From NCBI GenBank assembly GCA_014218235.1, contig CM024755.1, positions 41,684,109-41,748,108 of the forward strand: DNA of 64,000 nt, given 5' to 3'. A model generated the notes under the pieces. It worked only from the letters and a program-made list of their open reading frames with translations. It was not told where the DNA came from and made no database searches. Origin of the DNA: Colocasia esculenta. Taxonomy: Eukaryota > Streptophyta > Magnoliopsida > Alismatales > Araceae. The translations under genes were made by a program, and so were the position numbers. This document shows positions 47,101-56,497 of this stretch, piece after piece. The stretch's first letter is position 1; the number at the start of each line of letters is the position of its first letter.

Positions 47101-50100
47101 GTCTGGCCGAGCTAAAGGGGGCTGGAGGGGCCCCCTCAAAAAAATTAGAAAAAATAGGAAAAACATAAACATTGTATTTATGAACTGAAATACATGAAAA
47201 AATAGGACATGATCCCAACGGCTAGAAACGGCTAGTTTTTGAACAGCCGTTTGAACTAGATCGGCCCGATCCGAGACGATCCGCAGCGGATCGGGTCGGG
47301 CTCGGCGATCCTGCCGAGCCCAGCCGAGCCGGTCCGATCCGCTTGCAGGGACCGGCTGGGTTACCCCGGATCAGATCGGCCGGGCCGAAACCGACTCGAC
47401 TCGGCCGATCCGATCCCGATCCGGCCGAGTTTTTGAACCTTGTATATAAGTAAGTCCAATCCAATCTACAAGTAAAAAACTAATCGTTCATAAGACCTAA
47501 ATTTATCTTATTTTCAAGCTCATATCTCAACAGTTTTGATAAGTTACTTAATTTAACTATTTTAATATAATATTTAAAATATATTCATAATTGTCACAAA
47601 CAGTATGAGATTAATAGATAGACATTGCAAGGGTGGGGGTTGGTGCACGACAAGGTAAGGGCGGTGCTGCAACTCCCCTTCGCACACCGCCCAGAGCCTC
47701 CTTTATGCATCGTCGGTGACGGTACTGCGGCCGCCGAGAGCACCGTCTGCCACTGACGGATGGTCCACAGTGGTCGTCAGAGATGTCAGTGGCCGACAAC
47801 ACGCCCCTCGGTCCCACCGGGAGACTCACCTACTGCATAGGTTGGTCTCGGAAGGAAGAAGATGCTTGATATGTTGGGGGACCTTGCAACACTAAATTTT
47901 ATGTTCATGCCCCTATTACATGATTTGTGTATATACCCTCATTTGCATAATTTGTGTATATATATTGTGAATTTAGTCTATGACATTTAAGCCCTCGTAA
48001 ATTTTTATATTGTAATAATAATTGTATAAAAATAAATAAATATTTTATATCAATGTATACTTATTATATTTAAAGAGATATTTAAACGAAGTGTTAGCGA
48101 GTATTTAGACAAGCTCTTAACGAGTATTTAATCGAGCTCTTAACGAGTTCTTAAACGAGCTGTTCATGAGTATAATCGAGCCAAGCTCACATGTGTTCAG
48201 ACTCGGCTCGTTTATGAATCAAACATTTTTTTTGTTAAAGTCCGGCTCGTTAATTAAATAAACGAGCCGGACCAAGCTTTTATCGAGTCGAGCTTCGAAC
48301 TACTCGTCGAACGTATCGGCTGTTTACACCCCTACTTCCTGCATAACTTCTTGTTAACTTCTCTCGTCATAGCCGCTAACCATCTCTTTTGAATTAGATT
48401 AAGTGCTCCTTTAATGCCCTTTCTGTCCAGCTTGCTTGCCAACTCCCTCAAGTGCTCTTCTATGATCTTATCCACCACCGCCATTAACTCTCTGCCTTCC
48501 TCCTTCCTTAACACTTCCCTTTCTTCACCACCGACTTCCGTAAGCACTTCCACAAGTGTATGAGTTTGGGTCGTTGCCTGAGCACCTACAGCTTTTGAGG
48601 AGACGTCCTTCAGGAGCAACTGGCCCCTATCCTTATCTCCCTCAAACAAACGTTCCCATTGACTCCAGAGGACAATGGCCCGAGCCTCAGAGTAGTGGAT
48701 GTCCTGGCTCTCCAGACGAGTGCCTAAATCCTCATCAGGTTGTGGGGGCTCTCCTACAGGGCTGACTGCAACAGACATAGTTGTCAAGGCGTCAAGGTAA
48801 CCCAAGGCGAAAGTGGGGTCCTTGGTTGCCTAAGTGCTTAAGCACCCGCCTAAACGGTGCCTAGGCATCCAAGATGGAACCTAATGTGGGGCGGTTTCAA
48901 GTATTCCCCTTATATGATATTTATGTCTCAAAAATATATAATGAACATAAAAAATGCAATAAAAAAGATCATAATATGGCGGACATTATTGCAATAAGAT
49001 ATCACCAAATTTTAAGAGAAATATCGAAACAATCATATATAAATGAAGCACAAATGTAATGTTGCTAACCTCTTCATTACAATAACATATCACAAAATTA
49101 ACAGAGAGAAATATTGAAACAATTATATACAAATGAACCATCAAATATAATGTTACTGATCTCATAATTTGCAAATTTCGACTTTTAAAATCTACAAATA
49201 AAACTATAAAATAGCACAAAGCACAATTGATATCATTAAAATAAAAAGCCCCACGCACATCATTGCGCACTGTGCAAGCACAGTCCTGTCTGTGCTTGTA
49301 CAGCCACTGGGGAGGGAGGGAGAGGGGGGAGAGTGTGTGTATTGTGTGCGTGTTAGGAATAGGGGAGAGTCAGAGAGAGAGAAAGAGTGTGTGTGTGTGT
49401 GTATTATGTGTGTTGAGTGTGTCTGGGATAGGGGAGAGATATAGATCAGGATGAGAGACAAAGAGAGTGAGAGAGGGAGAGGAAGAGGGAGGAGGAGATG
49501 AGAGACAGAGAGTGGGAGAGGGAGGGCGAGACGAGAGAGTGGGGGGAGAGAGGCGAGGTCCAGACAAAAGAGTGAGAAAGAGATTGGGACGAGGAGAGAG
49601 TGAGACGCAAGAGAGGGGGGGACAAAGAGTGGGAGAGGGAGAGGGAGAGGGAAAGGGAGCAAAAGATGTCGAGATGAGAGACAGAGAATGAGGGAGAGGC
49701 GGGGGAGAAATCGAGCCGAGGGAGAGAGAGAGGAGATGTCAAGAGTTAGAACAAAAGAGCAAGCAAGAGAGGGAGCAGGAGAGGGAGCTGAAAGAGTGAG
49801 AAAGGGAGGGAGAACCCGATGGCCGGCGGCGATGGGGCCCTCTGTGAGACAAGGGAGGGAGGGTGAGACTAGAGAGATAAGAGTGAGAGAAGGGGGATAA
49901 AGAGAGAGAGGAATACCTGGAGGTTGTCAGAGCCGCCCGTGACGAAAGCCGGAGACATTGGCGACGATCACTGACGTGTTTGAGGCGGGGAAGGCCGACG
50001 TACAAACCCTAGCGCCATCGTGGTCGGGGAGGAGGGGGGGTTTCACTGATCACGGGGAGGGGGAGTGTTATAAGAGGATCCACTTCGTTCAACTTTTACG

Positions 50101-53100
50101 GGGCGGGGGGTTGTTATTGGGTCTAGACGACCCAATACGCGTCGAGGGGGTCTAGGTGCACGCCTAGTCCGCCAAAGCGGCGCCTTTCTAACTGCCCAGG
50201 CTAACAATTCGCCAGCCCAGTTTAAGCGCCTTTATGCTTAGGCGTCCACCTAGGTGACGCCTTGACAACTATGGCAGCAGATTGCGCATTGGGACGACGC
50301 TCTCCAGGTGATCCGACGAGACGTGTTGGAGCTACTGGCACCCCCTGACCCTAGGTTTCCTAGAGGTCCAGCCAAGAGGACACTATCGGAGACACTCTTC
50401 CCACGATCACTTGCACTTGGGCCCTTTTCAACATTGATACCGTTCGCTGGGAGGCATGGCTCTAAACAGAACAAATCACCAAAGCTCGGGCAGGAAGATG
50501 AAGCTTATCAGATCGCTCGGGCCCAATACGCTGCTGAAATTCGGATCGCAATAAGTTATCCCTTGGATCGGTGGGAATAAGGCCCAATTCAGGGATAACA
50601 AATCGGCCCATGAAACTCTGATCCAATTGGCTACCAATCGAATCAACAGCATCCGATCCAATACGGGTATGGGGATTTGAAATTCAAAACCCCGCCAAAA
50701 CTTCATCTTCAACCTCCGGATAGAGCTGAGGTTGCCCTAGCTACCAACTCTCCTTGTACTCCAGCACCCAACCTAGAGGACGAAAGTCACTCTGTCTAAG
50801 GTCATGGTGATCACTGCCGGTATCGCCGCCTAAGTTGGGCCTCCCCCTCAACTGTAATGAACGTCCTGCTCCCCAGGGGGTAGAATACCGGCTTCCCAAT
50901 AACTCTATCGCCGAAGGAATTGACAAGGAAACTTAGACCTTCCTCGTCACAAAGCAAGATAGGAACTCCCTTCAGAACCACCCTGATCTGCTGTAAGCAC
51001 AGGTTAGGGAAAGTGTTTGTCCTCGAGAGCCACCTCTCGATCCAAAGCAAGGCGTCACCCACCACGAGCACTCTTGTCGCCACCAGGTCCTCTACCTTCT
51101 GCTCCTCTTCACCCACCAGTAGACAGGTGCACTGGGTCACCCTGAAAGCCTCCCAACTTCCACCATAGAGTTGAGCTACCTTGCTTTTCAGACTAACCGC
51201 CTCCACTGCTCCTTGGACTATGATGGCGCAAAGGTTGCGTCGAAGGCGATCAACTTTCTTATCCACGCTTTCCATTGAGTAGTCTCCTGCTTCAACCAAC
51301 CTTTTGCTTCCCGCCTTAAGCCTGTTCACCATCGCTTGACCTCTCACAACCTCTGTAAAGGTCTTACGTCCAGGCCCCATCGCAACGAACGTCCTGCAAC
51401 GAACAGAACAATTGCGCCTCACGTGTCGTCGCCTCCCACATTGAAAGCAAGTGGGGAGGGACCTAGAGGCCGAAAAGGAGGGCTGGAATGATCCATCGTC
51501 CCTCAGGGATCCCCGAGTTGCCCCAGAGGGCCACGCCAACCATGGAACATGCCCTCGCGAAACTCTCACGCCACTCATCTCTCTGAAGCCTGGACCCCTA
51601 ATGATGACAGTGGACACCGGAGAGGGGGGTCCTCTCTGATAGTGGCGAGCCGAACCTCGTCGCCCTCAGGCAACGAGGAAATCCCCATCGCACCGGAAGG
51701 GGACCTTTTTCCTCAGAGCTTCTCTCTCTATAAAAGTCTAGAGAGAGAATCTTGTATTTGCTGTTATCCTTGTAAAGTACATGGCTAGCCCTACGGCCTC
51801 CGACCAACCTTGTGGTTGCCCATCCAACAGATTCATACACATCCACTTAGTGTCTATCACATAGTGCTTCCACCAAACAGAAGGAAAAGCTCAAAAAGGT
51901 AGTTTGAAGGCTCCACAATCTAGATTCACGGTACTTCCTTCTCCACTCAATGGTGGAATAGCAATCACAACTGTGCAAGGTCCGACAACAGTGTGCCTCC
52001 ATCTCTTCCTTCTCCTCGTCTCTAGTCTTACACCAATCTCTTGAACTCCCTTGAGCTGGCGTCCCAAGGTGAGCCAATGCCAGAGAGGGAGGGAGCACCT
52101 CTCTCTGGTTACCTGATCTAACCCAATGAAAATGGTTATCTTTTGAAAGTCTGGTCATATCAGTTGATAGAGCTGTGATGTTGAACAGATTGGGATGGAT
52201 TGAGCTGCAAGTCGGATTTAGTCAAATTGGGGATAAGCGACATAGGCATGGATCAAGACAGTTGACTCCAACTTAAACAGCTCAACCCGCGACCGCTTGT
52301 AGCTAGGGCTGCCAATGGATACTCGAAACTTGATATTTCGATCTGTTTTTGCAATTTTTATAGGATTCGGAACGACGATAAAATAGGCCTGATAGCTTAT
52401 AGAATTCCGAAAAGAGTTTCCAAATCTTATAGGATACGAAAACGAAAACAAGCATTTCCGAACCTGCAAATCCGATTCCGAATCCGGTTCATTCAACTGG
52501 AGAAGTAATTACATCTACCCTTAGATATTTGACATCAACCATAGACATGGTACTGTTATCATGACTCACATATTTCATTTTGTAGGACACATTGTAATGG
52601 AAGATAGAGAGAATGTGATCGGTGAATGGAGATATGTGTTAGATTTAATGTTGCATTAATTATTATATACTATGAGTTGTAGTTGAGACTATATAATTTG
52701 TGGATTGATAAATTTACATTTTAAATTATGTGATTTTAGTTTATGGATCCTATCATTCCTATACATTGTGGATCTATAGATTTGTGATGGTTATCTAAGT
52801 GTTCTTGTAGTGTGAATTAATAAATTGATCTAAAATTTTATGATTTGAGATTATAAATCTAGACATCCATATAATTTGTGCGTATGAGTTGTTTATATTT
52901 ATCAAAATGTTATTGCAATGTGGATTAATACATTTACATTTAAAGTTGTATAATTTAAATATGTGGATTTATTAGTTCATATGTTGATGTCATATAAATG
53001 TTTCCAATTACCGATTTTAGATCCGATTCCGTTTTCGATTTTCTGTTAAAAGGCGGAAATAAATACGAAAGCGGAAACACTTATTCCGATTTTGTTTTCG

Positions 53101-54343
53101 ATATTTCTTATAGGATGCGGAAGCGGAAACACTCATTTCTGATTCCGAATCCAACCCATTGACAGCCCTATTTGCAGCCATAATCAAGAACTTATCATTT
53201 TTTAATAGAAATCAACAGCAAAAATCAAGAATAACTGAGGAATGATCTAAAAGGTGGAAACTATTTTTTTAACAAATCCTCTCAACAGCAAAAACCAAGA
53301 ATCACTAAGGAATGACCTAAAAGGTGGAAAATGATCCCAATAAATCTATAAGGGTGAGAGATCCCCAAAGGAATGATCTAAAGGAATGGCGCAAGGTCCC
53401 TACAGGAGGGAGGTCCTTCACCAACGAATGTCAATAAGAATACTCTTGATCACGATATAATCAAAATTACACCACTACAAAGAAATAGCTTTCTACTAAG
53501 ATATTCAACACAAAAACAATCCACATTGGCCAATGACAAAGACATACCGATAAAAAAACTATGAATGTGAATAGAAGAACAAAGAAGAGTGACAAATCAC
53601 AATATCTGCAAGTTTCTAGACTGCTCAGATTCTACTAACAAAATACACATTGTCACATGGGCATAAAACAGGGCAGTTGGAACTTGGAACACATTGTGAA
53701 ATCCCACAGAATAACCACCATTTCTGGAGGCCCTTTCAGAAATACCAAAATCAGCATGATCAATCCGTTCCAACCAAAAACCATCTAGATTGAACTGATT
53801 AGACAACTTGGAGACGGAACAATTTACTACCACGGAACCAAAAAAACATATCAACTTCAGAAAACTAGGGAAGCTCACCAGTGACGAGAAGCAACCCAGA
53901 CGGGAGCTGCTTGAGGAACACAACCCTCTTCCCCATGAACCTTCCGGCCAGGAGAATCAGAACAGTCCCTGGCGTGATGCTGGCCCTGATTTACCCAAAA
54001 CCAAGCAAAACAAGGATTAAAACAACATAAGAGGGAAGAAAAAAATGAACTGGACTATGAAACCCGACAGCAGAGGAGGACATTGTGGGAGAAGCTACTT
54101 GAGCTTGGTGGGCTTGGGCTTGCGAGTGTTGGCGAGGGGCTTCTTCACATCGTCGGCGGGGTAGAACTTGGGGGCCTTCTCGGACGGCTTCGCCTCCGCC
54201 GCCTTCTTCTCGTGGCGAGGGAAGGCGCCGCCGTTCTTGGCCTTGATGGCCCAGAGCCCCCGCTTGTGATACATCTTCGACCTTGAGTACTTGCCGACAC
54301 CCCGCACCAGATCGGGGTTTCGGGTGGTCCTCGGCGCAGCCAT
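39279..54343 (-). CDS. RPL6: 60S ribosomal protein L6 (eL6), four exons, giant intron 2
   Basis: Structural protein of the large cytosolic ribosomal subunit. Minus-strand exons are 54343-54099, 53985-53879, 39700-39520 and 39434-39279 (stop TAG 39281-39279). All introns are GT-AG and phases agree at each junction, giving about 229 aa, the usual length. The start MAAPRTTRNPDLVRGVGKYS is the first ATG of the conserved N-terminus; the open frame continues upstream into promoter DNA but without family similarity. One base appears missing in exon 3 near 39641: VIG is followed by HQPK instead of TSTK. Intron 2 is 14.2 kb and full of transposons. Because every exon is conserved, the gene was recently or still is functional. 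Confidence 0.92.
39948..40013. repeat. 33-34-bp tandem duplication
   Basis: AAAAAGGATTATAATTATTG followed by AATGAGA occurs twice in immediate succession inside RPL6 intron 2. Confidence 0.85.
40215..40755. repeat. Two direct repeats, about 115 bp each, about 420 bp apart
   Basis: The block 40215-40330 (AGACAAATGCCTCATTCACA ... CTCGTCATCAAACTTCACAT) recurs at 40637-40750 with about 15% differences. It lies in RPL6 intron 2 and is probably an old segmental tandem duplication. Confidence 0.8.
41138..41168. repeat. (GA)n microsatellite
   Basis: GAGAGAGAGAGAGAGA with a single AAAG interruption lies in RPL6 intron 2. Confidence 0.85.
41940..42660. mobile_element. hAT-like fragment with degenerate minisatellite
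   Basis: The left side TGTTATCAAAAGTGACGGAG and the GGCGCC/GCCTAGGC-rich flanks resemble the element at 48776 (CATAGTTGTCAAGGCG). The matching right terminus was not found. The core 42320-42545 repeats GGCTCGGCCCCC plus CTCTCT plus GTCACACACA about four times at 50-60 bp intervals. Confidence 0.5.
43075..46700 (-). pseudogene. LINE ORF2: endonuclease, reverse transcriptase, zf-RVT
   Basis: Reading leftward. The apurinic-like endonuclease shows GRAGGIVILWNAYEVEEVE (46510), WCVTGDFNAV (46300) and FSWFNLKVNPSCSRLDRFL (46140). The RT shows MLIPKKIGASQLADFRPISL near 45200, FVRGRHIHE, and LQYADDTILF near 44650, with the catalytic YADD intact. The C-terminal zf-RVT region at 43640-43250 has STKSSLKVKVLVLRILHGRL and CLFCGTDQEDMDHIFATC. 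Frame changes and stops are frequent (for example around 45850, 44900 and 43650), so it is inactive. Confidence 0.88.
46798..48333. mobile_element. 1,536-bp hAT element inserted in the LINE
   Basis: Perfect 8-bp TSD CTTCCTGC (46790-46797 and 48334-48341) and perfect 13-bp TIRs TAGGGGTGTAAAC / GTTTACACCCCTA. Subterminal regions are filled with GAGCTC/AACGAGT repeats (46815-46980 and 48080-48310). No transposase is present. It contains a further hAT insertion at 47002-47442. Confidence 0.95.
47002..47442. mobile_element. 441-bp hAT MITE nested inside the previous hAT element
   Basis: Perfect TSD TATATAAG (46994-47001 and 47443-47450). The ends are CAAGGTTCAAGAAC and GTTTTTGAACCTTG, with dense GGCCGATCC/GGATCGGCC flanks. 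It belongs to the same broad CAAGGTTC family as the copies at 3301 and 7185. Confidence 0.93.
48776..50273. mobile_element. 1,498-bp hAT element inserted in the LINE
   Basis: Flanking 8-mers GCAACAGA (48768-48775) and GCAGCAGA (50274-50281) match at 7/8. The TIRs are CATAGTTGTCAAGGCGTCA and TGACGCCTTGACAACTATG, paired over 19 bases. Subterminal GCCTAGG/CCTAAGC motifs are followed by an AT-rich left half and a purine-rich right half. No transposase was found. Confidence 0.93.
49300..49910. repeat. Purine-rich (GA/GGGA)n tract of about 600 bp
   Basis: The + strand is almost entirely A and G, with GAGAGGGA-type units and two (TG)n interruptions (49334-49360 and 49388-49425). Open frames here on both strands are low-complexity by-products. 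It forms the right half of the hAT element 48776-50273. Confidence 0.85.
52304..53170. mobile_element. 867-bp hAT element (TAGGGCTG family)
   Basis: The ends are TAGGGCTGCCAATGG and CCATTGACAGCCCTA. The flanks CTTGTAGC (52296-52303) and TTTGCAGC (53171-53178) match at 6/8; both differences are C/T. Subterminal CCGATTCCGAATCC / GGATTCGGAA motifs occur on both sides of an AT-rich centre. It lies in RPL6 intron 2. Confidence 0.85.
53212..53335. repeat. Tandem direct repeat, about 70-bp period, two copies
   Basis: CAACAGCAAAAATCAAGAAT and CAACAGCAAAAACCAAGAAT each continue into GGAATGA(T/C)CTAAAAGGTGG. The repeat is inside RPL6 intron 2. Confidence 0.8.
53879..54343 (-). CDS. RPL6: RPL6 exons 1 and 2
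   Basis: Exon 1 (54343-54099) encodes MAAPRTTRNPDLVRGVGKYS, MYHKRGLWAIKAKNGG and KFYPADDVKKPLANTRK. It ends CTCAA|GTAGCT; read without splicing it would hit TAG at once. Exon 2 (53985-53879) encodes ASITPGTVLILLAGRFMGKR and VVFLKQLPSGLLLVTG before GTGAGC. The joined phase gives the conserved PTKLK-ASITPG junction. Confidence 0.93.
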
Positions 54344-54395
54344 GGCAGCGACGGTAGCAACCGAACGGAAGCGCTCATGGATGGTGGTGTCTGTT

Positions 54396-54410
54396 CTTAT
54401 AGTAGGGTTT
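54396..54410 (-). promoter_or_regulatory. RPL6 core promoter: telobox AAACCCTA and TATA-like CTATAAG
   Basis: On the minus strand AAACCCTA (54410-54403) directly precedes CTATAAG (54402-54396), about 55 bp before the start codon. Teloboxes are characteristic of plant ribosomal-protein gene promoters. The close spacing suggests a very short 5' UTR. Confidence 0.65.
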
Positions 54411-54520
54411 TCAGTACAGAATGACGAAAGCCTGGCCATCCGATATCTCATTGTTACAGCTGTACGATCGTCATCTGAACCGTTGAAAGTACAGAATGGG
54501 AAAGTGATGTGATTTGAAAC

Positions 54521-55612
54521 CATGGTTGTCATTAGATTGGTGCGGCTCATTCGATCCATCGATCACACGGTTAGAACATTCATTAAGGGTGACTTGTGGC
54601 GATCCAAAATAATCCAAATTGGATCGACTCGATGTAATCCAATCGAATCTCTATTTCAACCTCATTCTTTCCCCTACAACCTCCATCTCGAGACAAACCC
54701 CATTCTCTTCTTCTTCCACTCTTCTTTCTCCCTTTTTGTTTTCATATGTTGGGTTGTTTTATTTTCTATCTTTGTAGATTTAGGTGAAGATAGTGGATTT
54801 CCTCCATTCTTAACTTAAGTTTTAGCTTGATTTCATCTTCTTCAAACTTCTTGAATGTATAATTCTAACTATAGATTTAACTTGATTTGTTAGTTGTTGT
54901 TTTCTTTTTATATTTCAAAACAAGATCTTGTTTGCAAACTTCATTCCAAGTGGTAAGTAACTATTTGCAACAAGTAAAATTATAGATGTATGGCATTTCA
55001 GGAGGATTTGATTTTTTTTACAATGATAAAATTCTTGCTTTGAGTTTCTACATTGTAGAAGCATAGATCTAACATTTTAATGCATGAGATTACATCTTTC
55101 TTAATTTTGATTAATTAATGATGAAATATGATATCATATTATTTTACACTAATTTGACAATCAATTGAGCAAATTAGGCGTGTGATGATTTGGAAAGAAG
55201 AGAGACAAATTTCATATGGTATTTCCATCAATGACATTGCATGAATATTCATATTGAAATTCATTATTATAATTTATGTGGATCTTTGAATATATGTAAA
55301 TGGTATTATCTTATTTCAATGTTATAACATTATAGATGCCTCCATAGAGAGATCATAGTGAGGATGTTGGATGGCAACACAGAAGAATGCTTAAGGATAA
55401 CAAACATTAGTTTCAATGCAATAATTGTAGTATACAGTTTCATGGGGGAGGTGTCTCTCGTCTAAAAAATAGTTAACAGAAGGTGAGAGTGCATGGTATA
55501 GTAAAGTACTTGGTTGTCCCAACATCTCATACGAGGTGAAGATTGCGATGGCACAATATTTGAGGCAAGTTAGAGCAAAGAAGAGAGTGCAAAGTCAAGC
55601 TAACATAGGTGG
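54521..55612 (+). mobile_element. 5' part of a hAT transposon with transposase fragment
   Basis: The left end CATGGTTGTCATTAGATTGG starts at 54521 after candidate TSD TTTGAAAC (54513-54520), and GATCC/GGATCG motifs follow. The transposase BED-finger fragment starts near 55336. The element is cut at 55612 by an antisense LTR, so its right end is not visible. Confidence 0.65.
55336..55612 (+). pseudogene. hAT transposase BED zinc-finger fragment
   Basis: Reading from ATG 55336 gives RDHSEDVGWQHRRMLKDNKH, FQCNNC and FHGGGVSRLKN, the usual BED-finger layout of plant hAT transposases. In-frame stops occur after MPP and after DNKH. The segment continues to VKIAMAQYLRQVRAKKRVQS before the LTR junction. 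It is inactive. Confidence 0.75.
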
Positions 55613-56497
55613 TGTAGCGGCTCTGGACACTTATACCCAAAAAGGCTCTGTATCTAGATCCATCTCCCATGCACCCGAGACTCAAAAGGGATACTAGATG
55701 GTCTAGAGAGGTAAACAAGTGACTAAAGTAATTGAAATAGACAATAATGGTAGTTAAATAACGAGTTCCTAATTTATAATCCAAACACGCACCTGAATGG
55801 GAAATAAACCCCAAGGGGAATCACTAGGATGTCTGTTGGTATACAGAACGCCAAACAACTACGTTCCAACTTTTAAGTCAATGCGATTTCACATATCGAG
55901 CAGCTTGAAAAGGGGTAGGGAGTGAGCCTCACACATTCATAGGCTCAGTAGGGACACCTACAAAGCCATACAAGTAATACAAAGAATAGTGAAATCAAAT
56001 AGGCTATATGAAGAGCAGTGGAAATCACTAAACTGAAAGCAATTGCACTAACCAAGTACATCTCTCCATCTACAACTCTTAATAAGTAGTTTAATTGTTA
56101 CTCAAGGGAACTAATTGAGAGCAAATTATGCTTAAGCACCAAACAATAAACAGTCATCAACTAGACGAGCAACTCGATGCCTCGCATCACGGAGGAACAA
56201 ACCTATGAAACTAACCTGTGGCTTAGTTTTCACCGCTATGGAACACCAGTCTCGCAATTAGAACAAGTCTAACCACCGCCACCATGCCTAAATAATGTCG
56301 TGGAAGTAATTATACATTGTTCTGCAACTTGGTCAGGCTGTAGTCCTAAGCCTGGTCACACCTATGGGTACCACAGAGTGAGGTAAGTGGGAAGAGACTA
56401 GTTAGGGACCTACGAGTACGTCTGCAGGTGCTTACACCCCCAACCATGAGTGCACTCAAGTAAGTAAAGGAGAAGCAAAGTTGTCCCACACACACTG
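55613..56497 (-). repeat. Antisense LTR fragment, truncated by the LARD-like element
   Basis: The sequence starts TGTAGCGGCTCTGGACACTT and reads as the reverse complement of a diverged copy of the LTR at 56498-59610: TTATACCCAA, AGGGAGTGAGCCTCAC, GGCTCAGTAGGGA and ACGTCTGCAGGTGCTTACAC align in order. It ends abruptly where the forward LTR begins. Its other end may lie beyond the window. Confidence 0.75.

Larger units (their letters stand above)
48334..51617 (-). pseudogene. LINE ORF1 (gag-like, CCHC zinc knuckle), split by a hAT
   Basis: The 5' part (51617-50811) opens MSTVIIRGPGFREMSG and contains the knuckle CFQCGRRRHVRRNC (C-x2-C-x4-H-x4-C). A DUF4283-like region follows (QLYGGSWEAFRV, ALLWIERWLS, VVLKGVPILLCDEEGLSFL). 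After the hAT at 48776-50273 the 3' part resumes at 48775 (VAVSPVGEPPQPDEDLG ... LAAMTREVNKKLC) and stops near 48334. The role would be nucleic-acid chaperone and RNA binding for the LINE. A frame break lies between 50811 and 50282. Confidence 0.75.
42973..51782 (-). mobile_element. LINE (plant L1-type) retrotransposon, interrupted by two hAT elements
   Basis: Flanking direct repeats CTTGTGAAGTACAT (42973-42986) and CTTGTAAAGTACAT (51769-51782) match at 13/14, the long TSD expected of target-primed reverse transcription. A poly(A) tail (seen as T-run 42986-42996) ends the minus-strand element. Without the two hAT insertions the element is about 5.7 kb. ORF1 (zinc knuckle) and ORF2 (endonuclease, RT, zf-RVT) are present but carry frameshifts and stops. 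It sits in RPL6 intron 2 in the same sense. Confidence 0.9.
39701..53878 (-). other. 14.2-kb RPL6 intron 2 packed with transposons
   Basis: The donor CACTG|GTGAGC (53878-53877) and acceptor GTTGCAG (39702-39701) join ...LLLVTG to PFKINGV exactly as in the protein family. Contents, leftmost first, are a tandemly repeated unique region (39940-40760), a hAT-like fragment (41940-42660), a LINE with nested hATs (42987-51768) and a hAT element (52304-53170). The LINE lies in the same sense as the gene. Confidence 0.88.

Noticed and set aside
49204..49742. Antisense S/L/P-rich open frames
   Set aside because: They are by-products of the purine tract in the hAT element.
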